Source: UM-FILTER-49-7 sp964599895
GTDB taxonomy: Bacteria > Acidobacteriota > Holophagae > Thermotomaculales > Thermotomaculaceae
Reading direction: 5' to 3'
Length of the DNA: 28,814 nucleotides
Assembly: GCA_964599895.1 (NCBI GenBank)
Contig: CAZRHT010000040.1
Span: 1-28,814 of the forward strand
Positions 1-8,911 of this stretch are shown in pieces. The notes below the pieces were generated by a model, which was given only the letters and a program-made list of their open reading frames with translations, was not told the origin of the DNA and searched no databases. Numbering within the stretch: position 1 is the first letter of the stretch; every line of letters starts with the position of its first letter. The position numbers and the translations under genes were made by a program.

Positions 1-37
1 TCTGCGGTGAGTCTCTTCTCCTTCTGGAGCCTGTCCA
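1..37 (+). other. Window-edge leader: repeat word or 3' end of an upstream gene
   Basis: The first 13 bases (tctgcggtgagtc) are identical to 8837-8849 inside the intergenic repeat mosaic, so the window may open in the tail of a dispersed repeat. Alternatively, the frame beginning at base 3 is open and stops at TGA 39-41, giving an ATGA overlap with the RND start at 38. An RND operon would be expected to have its membrane-fusion protein here. GGAG at 26-29, 8 nt before the ATG, is a plausible ribosome binding site. Thirty-seven bases cannot separate the two readings. Confidence 0.3.
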
Positions 38-3000
38 ATGATTAAGCTTGCCCTGCGCCGGCCGGTATTGACCATCGTGGTGTTTCTCGCGGTGGTGTTC
101 ACAGGAACCATTGCGTTTCAACAGTTATCCCTGTCTCTGTTTCCATCCTTTGATTATCCTGAATTGACGGTTGTTACGGAGTATCCCGGTGCGACGTCCA
201 TTGAGGTGGAAGAGTACGTAACCCGAGCATTGGAGCAGGCTGTGAGCGGAGTGGCCGGGGTCCGGACGGTACACAGTATTTCCAGAGAAAACCTTTCGGT
301 GCTTCGACTTCAGTTCGACTGGGGTACAAATATGGAGTACGCCACGCTGAATACTCGGGAGAAGCTGGACGCGGCCAGAATGATGGCCGGGTTCCCTGAG
401 GATGCGGACCGACCGACAATTCTGAAATGGAATCCTGCCAGTGCTCCTGTCATGGGTGTTTTTGTGACCGGCGGTGAAACCACAGCCCAGTTGACGGAAT
501 TTCTGGAGACAGTTATTCGCCAGCGCCTGGAAGGAATAGACGGAGTGTCGGCGGTTCAGCTGAAGGGCGGTCGGGACCGTGAAGTGGCGGTGATGTTCGA
601 CCCACGAAAGCTGGCTTTTTACAATCTGTCCCCTGAGCAGATCGGCGCGGCTATCCGGGACTACAATTTGAATCAGGTGGGTGGATATATCCGAAAGGGA
701 AACTACCGGTATTCACTTCGAATTGTATCGGGTTTGAAAACCCTGGATGATATTCGGGGAACTCCGGTGGCCAATCTCGGAACAGCCATTGTCCGGGTTC
801 GGGATGTTGCGGATGTCCGATGGGCAGGCGCGGATGTTACCGCTGTAGCACGAATGAATGGACGGGGAGGCGTACTGCTTCTGGTCTACAAAACCGTATC
901 CGCAAACACACTGTCTACGATACAGCAGGTAAAGGTGGGTGTTGGAGAACTGGCGGCGGAATTTCCCAGTTATCGCTTTGATGTGGCATTTGAAAACGGC
1001 CGCATTATTCGCCTGGCCATTCGAAATCTTGTGCAGACGATTCTCTGGGGTGGCCTCCTGGCTTTTCTTGTGATTGTCCTGTTCCTCGGCAATTTTCGTG
1101 CCCCACTGGTGATTTCGGTAGCTATTCCAGTGTCGATTCTGGGTACATTTGCCTGGATGTACTTCCTGAAGGTGAATTTGAACATCATGTCATTGTCGGG
1201 ACTGGCATTGGCCGTTGGAATGCTTGTGGATAATGGAATTGTGGTGCTGGAGAGCATTGTGCGACGCCATGATTCCGGTGACCCTGGAGCGGCAGAAAAC
1301 GGTACACGGGATGTGGCCGGGGCGGTGCTGGCTTCCACGCTAACGACAGTTGCGGTGTTTCTGCCATTGATGTTTGTACATGGCGTAGCTGGTCATCTGT
1401 TCCGGGACCAGTCTCTAACGGTGACGGTGTCGCTGTTGTTTTCCTATTTTGTTTCGGTGACCCTGTTGCCGGTGACTGCACGGTGGCTGTTTGCATCAGC
1501 CGGAAGCACTTCCCCGGACTGGCACCCGACACGCCCTGCGGTACCCTCATGGAAGCGGGGATTGCTCCTCTTTCCATGGTACGCGGCAGGATACCTTGGA
1601 TGGCTTTCCATGTGGCTGGTTGTTTCGCTGTCCTGGATCATTGGCAGAATACTGAGTTACCTGGCACGCTTGCTGGAGCGGTTGCTCCAACCTGTGCTGA
1701 ATAGATTTGAAAAAGGATATCAGCGCGTTTTCTCTTCTTATCACCGGCTGCTGAAGGTGCTTCTCGACAGAAAGGCACTGATGTTTTCCATTGCAACTCT
1801 ATTATTGGCAGCGGGAATTTTGGGTGGGTTTCATCTTCGGCGGGAATTGTTTCCCAAAACCCGGGCGGAGTATCTCCGGTTCAAGGTATTGTTGCCCCGC
1901 AACGTGTCCATTCTGGCTGCGGAGCACTTTACCCATGGTTTGGAGACGTTTCTGAAGCAGGACAATTCGGTAGGGAAATTGCTGTCCGTTGTGGGTGTGG
2001 ACCCGACAGATTTGACGGCAGTAACAGAGAATACCGGTCCCAATACAATCAACGTAACGGTTCAACTGAAGGGAGATGAAGTCGCTCTTCGAAGACGTAT
2101 CATTGGATATTTTGAGCACCAGCCTGCGGCAAGATTGATGTTTGAAAAAGGACAGGACGAATTTTCAATGGTGATGCGAACCGGAGCCCTGAAGGTCAAG
2201 TTCCAGGCAGCGAAACGAAAAGATGCAATCGCATTGGCGATGAAAGTGCGAAAAGCACTATCAACGGATTCTCGTATTGCCGGTGTGACAGACAATGTTT
2301 CCCAGAATGGCGTTCAGGTTACCGAAATTCGTTTCCGTCAGGACGTGCTGTTGAGGTACGGAATCAGTGCGAACTCCCTTGGAGATTTTCTGACTACGAC
2401 CATTCGGGGGAAAATCCCCTCGCTTCTCCGTTTAACGGATCGCAGCTACAATATTCGGGTCCGGATGGATGAGAAGGACAGGTCACGGATGGACGATATT
2501 TTGCAAACACCGTTCCTGAAACCCGGTTTGCACCTGAAAGTGGGGGAATTGGTGACAGTAAAGAATGCTGTGATCCCGGACCTTCTGGAGCGAGAACAGC
2601 AAAATCCAATGGTTACACTGACCATGGCGCTGCGTCCCGGAGCCAATCCTGAAGAAGTATTGAAAGATACGCTGGCGAAAGCGGCCCGTCTCAAGGGAAA
2701 CCTGCCCGTGGTTGTGACAGAGGGCCGGGAAATGCGGGAGATGAGTCAGTCACTGCAATCACTGACAGCCGCACTTCTCCTTTCCTTTGTACTGGTATAT
2801 TTATTGCTTTCAGCCCAATTTGAATCCTTCAAGATTCCTTTTGTCATAATATTTACCTATCCCATGGGACTGGCAGGAGCATTCCTCGGTTTGATTCTTA
2901 CCGGTATGACCCTGAATGTTTTGTCGGCTATTGGTCTGGTCATATTGACCGGAATTGTCGTAAACGATGCCATTGTCAAGGTGGACTGTGTCCATCAGAA

Positions 3001-3097
3001 AGTGGGAGCCGGTTTAGCGGTCCGTCAGGCAATCCTGGAGGCGTCGGAGGAACGGTTTCGTCCCATCTGGATGACGACTATCACAACGGTTCTGGGG
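38..3097 (+). CDS. RND-family efflux permease, 3' end lost in assembly gap
   Basis: Inner-membrane proton-driven exporter of the AcrB/HAE superfamily, which normally works with a periplasmic adaptor and an outer-membrane channel; neither is in the window. The N-terminus has the family LRRPVLT motif before TM1. A long periplasmic domain follows, then TM2-TM6 from about residue 330. The TM4 motif GMLVDNGIVVLES carries D398, equivalent to AcrB D407; the second aspartate is Asn399. The TM10 motif GIVVNDAIVKVD (N976, D977, K981) has Asn where AcrB has Lys940. A hydrophobic/amphipathic stretch at about 505-560 lengthens the central linker. The sequence breaks after residue 1020 (TTITTVLG), before the expected TM11-TM12. 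In-frame reading through the gap would end at TGA 3218-3220, but frame and length there are unknown. Substrate cannot be inferred. Confidence 0.93.
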
Positions 3098-3197
3098 NNN
3101 NNNNNNNNNNNNNNNNNNNNNNNNNNNNNNNNNNNNNNNNNNNNNNNNNNNNNNNNNNNNNNNNNNNNNNNNNNNNNNNNNNNNNNNNNNNNNNNNN
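3098..3197. other. Assembly gap (100 N)
   Basis: This run of exactly 100 N is the usual placeholder for a gap of unknown length. It removes the C-terminal part of the first RND permease. The second permease has about 85 residues after the equivalent TTVVG point, so roughly 150-250 bp are expected to be missing rather than 100. Confidence 0.97.
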
Positions 3198-3212
3198 TTC
3201 CGGGATTTCCCC

Positions 3213-6200
3213 ATGACTGAATTTGCCCTGCGTCGGCCGGTATTGACCATTGTGATATATCTTGTGATGGTCGCCTTTGGTGTGTTTGCGGTACGGCATA
3301 TCAGAGTGGATCTTGAACCGGAAGTTGAATTGCCTCAGGTGAGTGTTACGACGCAATGGATGAATAGCGGTCCCGAAACGATCCAGAGGGAAATCACCAC
3401 TCCCATTGAGGAAATTGCCGGGCGGATACGTTCGGTTAAGGATGTTACATCTGAATCTTCCTACGGTAGTTCTACGATCCAGATTACCTTTGAAAAAGAA
3501 GCCAATGTAGACTTCGCTGTCTTTCAACTCAAGGAAGAGTTGGCGTCACTTCGGCGTAAGTTGCCCCGCAGTATCCGGGGGCCGACCGTTCGGACAGTGT
3601 TGCCGAGAGATATGCAGAAGGAACAACGCACTTTTTTTCTCTTCGAAGTGTCGGCGCCGATGTCAATTCAGGACGTACGGCGATTTGTCACCCGGCAGGT
3701 GATGCCCCGGGTCACCGCCCTGGACGGCGTAGCGGATGTTACGGTCAACGGTGGTTCCGATCGCGTGGTCCAATTGACGCTGAATCGGGAAAAGCTGGAG
3801 CGCCTCGGCCTCAGCTTCAGCAGTATCCTTGCCCGCGTGCAGGAGACCGGTGTCAGATATCATACTGCTCCAATGGTTGAAGGAGATCAGCAATCATTAT
3901 TTCTTATCAACAATGCGCCCACCGACCTGGCTCAGCTTCGTTCACTTCCTGTGGCAAAGGTCGGATCGCGTGTGATAAGGCTTTCGGAATTGGGAACAGT
4001 GACCTGGGGATATGGCGAGCTGTATACCCTGTCCAGAGTTAATGGTAAGCCCACCATTACGGTAGACGTGGAAAAAGCACGGGATGCCAATACTATTCGC
4101 ACCGCCTCTCGGATCCGGTTATTGATTGAGAAAATGAAGGGGCAGTTTCCGGGAAAATCTTTCCGGGTATTGGACGATGGAGGCAACGACATTGCATCGG
4201 AGCTGGTGTCGCTGGCCGAACGGGGGGGCTGGATTTTTGTGCTGGTTTTCATCACGCTGGCGCTTTTTCTTTTCTCAATTCGCACGCCGCTGGTCATCAT
4301 TCTAACCATTCTGCTGTCAGCCATATTCACGGTGGATTTGTTTTACCTTTTCGGTACGGCGCTGAACTTCGTTTCTCTCTCGGGATTAGCGCTTGGATTC
4401 GGCATGATGGTGGACAATGCCATTGTTGTGGCAGAGAGCATCATTGAGCATATTGACCTGGGCATTCGGCGACAAGACGCGGTGCTTGTGGGTGTGAGAA
4501 AAGTCTCCGGAAGTATACTGGCTTCCACCCTGACGACCTGTGGCGGATTCTTTTCATTTGTCTTTCTGTCAGGGCGAATGGCCGGCTACTACATGCCCCT
4601 TGCGGAAGCCATTGTATTTTCCCTGCTGGCCTCCATGTTCATTTCGTTTACTTTGATTCCGCTCGTGTTCCGCTATCGGCGGTTGAGGACGGCCCACCGC
4701 TCCTTTCTGTCCCTGAACTGGCTTTACGGACCGATCGACTGGCTTCGAAAGGGAGCATTGGTGACAGTTATACTGGTAGCACTCCTGGGCTGGCATGCGT
4801 GGCGCACCTTTGATAAAGAAGTGAGCCGAGGCGGTTTCTTTTTTCAGCCCGAAGCCAGGACTGTTACCGCGTACGTTCGGCTTCCTGCGGAATCCGATGT
4901 GGAAACGGTGGATGCTGCTATCATTCCCTTTGAACGGCGCCTGGTTGGACGTTCCGGAGTCAAGGACGTGGTGTTATCGGTTTATCGCACATCCGGAACG
5001 ATTCGGGTTACCTTTACGCCGGAAGCGGAAAAGTCAGTGGTCCCCTTTCAGGTGAAACAGGAGATGATCGCGGTTGCTTCACAGTTGGCCGGGATCACGG
5101 TTGGTGTGTACGGCCTGGATCAAGACAGCTATTATTCCTCACCCGGAGGGGGCGGCGGCTGGATGAGTTCCAGTATCACTCTCACCGGCTACACTTATGA
5201 CCGAGTGAAGGAACTTGCGGAATCCCTGAAGCGGCGGGTTCTGAAAGAACGACGGGTGAGGGAAGCGAATGTAAAATTCAGCAACCGATTCTGGTTTTCC
5301 AGTAACAGGGAAGAAATGGTCATCCGTTTTAAAACCGACACCCTAACCAGTCGAAACATTTCAAAGTCCAGGCTGCTGGCATTTATTCAACGGAACCTGG
5401 TGATCGAACAACCGGCCCGGTTCCAGATTGATGGCGAAGAAATGGGTCTGGAAGCCCGGTTTACCGGCTTTCAGGGCATGAGTGAGGATGATTTTCTCGG
5501 CTTGACCTACGTGGCGAAAAATGGAAGCCGGTATCGGCTTCGTCAATTACTGAGCTTTGACAAAGAAAAGGCCCGAAGTACTATTTCCAAGAAAAACCAG
5601 AAGTATATGGCTGTGGTGGAATGGAACTATCGGGGTTCGTCGAGAAGGGCCCAAAAATTCAATCGGCAGGTATTTAAGGAACTGGAACTGCCGCCGGGCT
5701 ATACCAAGGAAATGAGCCGTGAATACATAACGGAAGCGGAACAGCACATGATCTTCCGGACCTATGGAATTGCGTTGATCATCATCTTTCTGATTCTGGC
5801 CGCCTACATGGAATCCCTGGTCCTGCCACTGGCGGTCCTGGCGGCAGTACCGTTTTCTCTCATCGGTGTCGGATACATCTTTGCATACGGGGGCTACAGC
5901 TTTGATGCCTCTGCCTATATGGGTTTGATTCTGCTGTTCGGCATTGTCGTAAACAACAGTATTCTGCTGGTGGATCATTGGCGTTTTGACCCGAAAGGCG
6001 ATAAGACGGCGGCTGCTGTCCGCCGTGCACGGCCCATCCTGATGACCACATTGACCACGGTTGTGGGAATGTTGCCATTGGTGTTTGGAGGTCACAGCGG
6101 TGGCGGAGACCAGAGCATCTGGGTTTCGCTTGGCATTGCCACCATTGGCGGACTCACCGCATCCGCACTGTTGATTATCCTGGTCATGCCCGCTTTTCTG

Positions 6201-6308
6201 GAGGTATTCGAAACGGTGCAACGGTTTGGCAGCCGTCTAACCACAGCATTCAGGGAAGGCCTCGCGATGAGTGGACCAGGTGACGATGCGAATAGAGAAA
6301 CAACTTAA
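3213..6308 (+). CDS. RND-family efflux permease, second of tandem pair
   Basis: Complete 1031-residue AcrB-type permease starting MTEFALRRPVLTIV. Visible elements are TM1, the first periplasmic region, the TM2-TM6 block with GMMVDNAIVVAES (D401 as the probable proton-relay acid, Asn next to it), a second periplasmic half with a Gly-rich loop near residue 645, and TM7-TM12 with GIVVNNSILLVD (N914/N915 where AcrB has Lys940-Asn941) followed by RPILMTTLTTVVGMLPL. It lies just after the assembly gap and probably overlaps or abuts the first permease. Paired unlike RND permeases can form heteromultimers (MdtB/MdtC is the known case), so the two may act together; that is inference. The stop TAA shares its last A with a downstream ATG, indicating co-transcription with the propeller genes. 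Heavy-metal (CusA) specificity is not indicated. Confidence 0.95.
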   Translation: MTEFALRRPVLTIVIYLVMVAFGVFAVRHIRVDLEPEVELPQVSVTTQWMNSGPETIQREITTPIEEIAGRIRSVKDVTSESSYGSSTIQITFEKEANVDFAVFQLKEELASLRRKLPRSIRGPTVRTVLPRDMQKEQRTFFLFEVSAPMSIQDVRRFVTRQVMPRVTALDGVADVTVNGGSDRVVQLTLNREKLERLGLSFSSILARVQETGVRYHTAPMVEGDQQSLFLINNAPTDLAQLRSLPVAKVGSRVIRLSELGTVTWGYGELYTLSRVNGKPTITVDVEKARDANTIRTASRIRLLIEKMKGQFPGKSFRVLDDGGNDIASELVSLAERGGWIFVLVFITLALFLFSIRTPLVIILTILLSAIFTVDLFYLFGTALNFVSLSGLALGFGMMVDNAIVVAESIIEHIDLGIRRQDAVLVGVRKVSGSILASTLTTCGGFFSFVFLSGRMAGYYMPLAEAIVFSLLASMFISFTLIPLVFRYRRLRTAHRSFLSLNWLYGPIDWLRKGALVTVILVALLGWHAWRTFDKEVSRGGFFFQPEARTVTAYVRLPAESDVETVDAAIIPFERRLVGRSGVKDVVLSVYRTSGTIRVTFTPEAEKSVVPFQVKQEMIAVASQLAGITVGVYGLDQDSYYSSPGGGGGWMSSSITLTGYTYDRVKELAESLKRRVLKERRVREANVKFSNRFWFSSNREEMVIRFKTDTLTSRNISKSRLLAFIQRNLVIEQPARFQIDGEEMGLEARFTGFQGMSEDDFLGLTYVAKNGSRYRLRQLLSFDKEKARSTISKKNQKYMAVVEWNYRGSSRRAQKFNRQVFKELELPPGYTKEMSREYITEAEQHMIFRTYGIALIIIFLILAAYMESLVLPLAVLAAVPFSLIGVGYIFAYGGYSFDASAYMGLILLFGIVVNNSILLVDHWRFDPKGDKTAAAVRRARPILMTTLTTVVGMLPLVFGGHSGGGDQSIWVSLGIATIGGLTASALLIILVMPAFLEVFETVQRFGSRLTTAFREGLAMSGPGDDANRETT

Positions 6309-6325
6309 TGACTTGGAGAAGAAGA

Positions 6326-7438
6326 ATGAAACGAAGTTTTGCAGGATTGTGCCTCTGTTTGTTTGCTTTGTCCGGGTTGGCAACACAGAATGTGCGTAAT
6401 CCGATGGATCCGGTCCATCCAGTCCGTATCAAACTGAAAAAGGTCCTTGAATTTGCACCGGACAACCCGGCAAAGGATATTTTCCTAAGTGTACCTATGT
6501 CTGCTGTTGAGGGATTGAACGGTCAAGTTTATGTTGTGGATGGGCAATCAGGATGGATTTACCAGTATGGTTCAACTGGCCACTATCTCCGTAGGTTCTG
6601 CGGGAAGGGACAGGGGCCGGACAAAGTCAACTTTCCAGGGGAATTTCTTATTGATTCGCTCGGACAAATATTGGTTTTCGACCCGTTCTCCACGCGATTG
6701 CTGATGTTCTCGCCCAAAGGAGTTCTTCACAAGAGTGTCGGATTGGATAATAAACTTGGATATCTCAGTGGCCTGCTACAGGTAACTGGAGGCTGGGTGG
6801 CTTCTGTCTCCAGGCCTGATGAAAAGGGACAATATGAACGGGATGTGATTGTATTTCTGGACAAAACGTTCAAGGAAACCGGTGAAATCTGTCCGTTATC
6901 CGAGTGGAGAAATGTGGACCCCGTTACTTTTGACAATGCACCTTCCAGATTCACGGCAACGGGAAATCGGGTCTATGTGTCTAAGGGGTCCCGATCCGAT
7001 ATTGTCATCCGGGTGTTGAATCTCCATGGACAGGAGATTCGCACAATTGTGAGGGATTACAAACCGGTAAGGCGGAGTGATGATGAAATTAACCGCATGA
7101 ATGATATGGCGAGGCGTCAGAAAGCAATGTATCCGAAACTCACTCTTGTTCCCGCGTCTCCATATCAACCTTCCGTGACAGATATGTTTCTGGATGGAAC
7201 CGGGCACCTGTGGGCTAAAACAGCCCGAGATACCCGGAACAAGAAACCCGAATGGGACTACAGCATATTTGACAAGAAGGGGAATCTGATCGGGCGTATC
7301 CCCGCATTAAAGGGCAAAGTGACTGTCCATGGAAATCATCTATGCCAGCTTTATGTTAACAAGAAGACCGATGAATTCCGGATAGCTCTTTATAGAATTG
7401 TCGAAGAAGGAGGGATGAAACATGAAGATTCGCAATAG
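6326..7438 (+). CDS. Exported six-bladed beta-propeller protein
   Basis: Secreted or periplasmic protein of the six-bladed beta-propeller (NHL/DUF5128-like) type. An ATG at 6308 overlaps the RND stop, but the ATG at 6326 is preferred. It has a GGAG-type ribosome site 8 nt upstream and begins a normal signal peptide: MKRS, a hydrophobic core, then cleavage near GLA-TQ. The mature part shows blade-like repeats. These include VYVVDGQSGWIYQYG with the following GKGQGPDKVNFPGEF, and ILVFDPFSTRLLMFSPKG; the GxGxGP..F element is typical of this family. There are no catalytic motifs, so its function is unknown. It sits directly after two RND permeases and before a paralogue, which suggests one transcript. 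With the 6326 start it is 370 residues. Confidence 0.8.
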   Translation: MKRSFAGLCLCLFALSGLATQNVRNPMDPVHPVRIKLKKVLEFAPDNPAKDIFLSVPMSAVEGLNGQVYVVDGQSGWIYQYGSTGHYLRRFCGKGQGPDKVNFPGEFLIDSLGQILVFDPFSTRLLMFSPKGVLHKSVGLDNKLGYLSGLLQVTGGWVASVSRPDEKGQYERDVIVFLDKTFKETGEICPLSEWRNVDPVTFDNAPSRFTATGNRVYVSKGSRSDIVIRVLNLHGQEIRTIVRDYKPVRRSDDEINRMNDMARRQKAMYPKLTLVPASPYQPSVTDMFLDGTGHLWAKTARDTRNKKPEWDYSIFDKKGNLIGRIPALKGKVTVHGNHLCQLYVNKKTDEFRIALYRIVEEGGMKHEDSQ

Positions 7439-8592
7439 GCTTGGATATGCGGCTGCATACTGCCTGATAATATTACTCACAGGGTGTGGCGGGAACCATG
7501 CTGTGGATAGCTCAAAAGCCTCGACCGCGGAAAATCAGATGGTAGCCAATACACCGAAATACGGAACATTCGTGCCAAACCTGGAGATTGTCCGCGAATT
7601 CACCCAGAAGCCATCCTGGGGAGAGGATGTGATGGTTCAAAGCATTACTCTTTGGTACGCCGGACCGGTATTATCTCGGGGACTCTCGGGCAATTCGTAT
7701 CCTTGCTGTGGACATGAAAGGGAAGTTGCTGCATTCCTTTCTGAAGAAAGGTCAGGGGCCGGGAGAATTTCAATGGTTCTCACAGTTTCAGAAACTTGGC
7801 GACAGCCTCTGGGTGTATGGAACCCGGAAACTGGATCGTTTTTCCATGGACGGTATTTTAAAATCCGAGACTCGCTTTGAAAAATACTACTACAATCTCA
7901 CAATGATGAATGATTCGACCTTTGCAGGTGTGCGGACTGAAATAGAAGGAGATGAGAAAACCGGTCGAAGAATAAAACGCGCTGGTTTGTGGGATCTGAA
8001 AGAAAAGGAACTGAAATCATTTCGAACAAGTGACAAGCGGGGCGTATTTGAGTTTAAACAGGATAAAATGTTCTTAACAATTTCATTCGGTGGTGGGATT
8101 GTTCCGGACCTGATCCTTGCGGGGGATCCGGATAGACAGCGAATTTACATTTGTGAGACGGATGTTTATCAGATATATGTAATAAACATGGAAGGTAGCC
8201 CGATTCAGACAATCCAGCGGACCGTAGAACAGGCCGTGTTGACTGACAAGGACAAAAATGAAATGTCTGAAAACTTTAGAGTTGGTGGTATGGACCAGAA
8301 TGATATCCGCAGGCGATTGAAAAAACAGCTGCCGGACAGGCTGTGTCCAGTGGCATCCATTCAGGTGACCTCTGACGGCTATCTGCTTGTGGAACGCCCA
8401 GTCAAAAGTAAAACTTATGAACTGGACATGTACAGTCCGACAGGTGAATTCCTTGCCACTTTGCAGAATCCCAAAGATATAGACCTCAGTCGGGCCACTT
8501 TTCTCAGCCATGATCGGTTTGCGCTGGTGGACAACAAAGGTGATCTACCCGTGGTCACAGAATACCATGTCGTACAACCCGAAATGGAATGA
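7422..8592 (+). pseudogene. Six-bladed beta-propeller lipoprotein, split by a one-base frameshift
   Basis: The start at 7422 overlaps the preceding gene by 17 nt and follows a GGAGGG ribosome site. It gives MKIRNRLGYAAAYCLII then LLTGCGG, a clear lipobox with Cys at residue 22 or so. The frame stays sensible to about 7631 (PSWGEDV) and then becomes nonsense, ending at 7880. From 7633 the next frame reads WFKALLFGTPDRYYLGDS and continues with GKLLHSFLKKGQGPGEF through blade repeats to TGA 8590-8592. Deleting one base near 7632 joins both parts into one 389-residue lipoprotein similar in length to the upstream paralogue. No slippery sequence is visible, so programmed shifting is unlikely. It is either a recent inactivation or an assembly/sequencing error. 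An internal GTG at 7708 could only yield a product without signal peptide. Confidence 0.8.
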
Positions 8593-8911
8593 GAGGGGGA
8601 GAACCGGAGCGGAATTCAACACGAAGACACCAAGACACAAAGGTTAGATAGGACTATGAAACTGAATAGGTAAGAAGAGACTGGCAATTGCCATTCCTTG
8701 TGTTTTGTTAATTCTTATTTTAGCTTCGCGTTCTTTGCGCCTTGGCGAGAGGAGTATCTCCCTCTGAACTTTCTATTGCTCACCTTTGTGGCTCCGTGCC
8801 TTTGTGTTGCATTCCCCCTCAGCGTCCTCTGCGATCTCTGCGGTGAGTCCCTCCGTGGTGGAAAAAAAGGTTGAAATGTAGGATAATCGGGGCACTGTTG
8901 AAGGAGGGGGC
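8593..8911. repeat. Gene-free repeat mosaic with imperfect inverted repeat
   Basis: This 319-bp stretch has no credible gene. It is built of short related words: gaagacaccaagacacaaag (8622-8641), ttcgcgttctttgcgccttg (8724-8743), ctttgtggctccgtgccttt (8784-8803) and gcgtcctctgcgatctctgc (8822-8841). Arms 8617-8645 and 8781-8809 form a 29-bp inverted repeat with about seven mismatches. Such words are known as dispersed repeats in several bacterial phyla and produce spurious ORFs; the two minus-strand ORFs here (8715-8918 and 8773-9000) are of that kind. The mosaic ends shortly before the purM ribosome site. It may also contain the purM promoter, but none is convincing. No transposase or terminator is seen. 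Confidence 0.7.

Noticed and set aside
5547..6221. Minus-strand ORF of 224 codons inside the second RND gene
   Set aside because: It is antisense to well-conserved TM7-TM12 sequence; the His/Gln-rich translation is typical of a shadow frame.
7629..7640. Programmed ribosomal frameshift in the second propeller gene
   Set aside because: No slippery sequence, no downstream structure and no reason for recoding in this family; a simple one-base indel explains it.
8882..8887. GATAAT as a purM -10 box
   Set aside because: No acceptable -35 hexamer at 16-18 bp; the best TTGAAA lies only 5 bp upstream.
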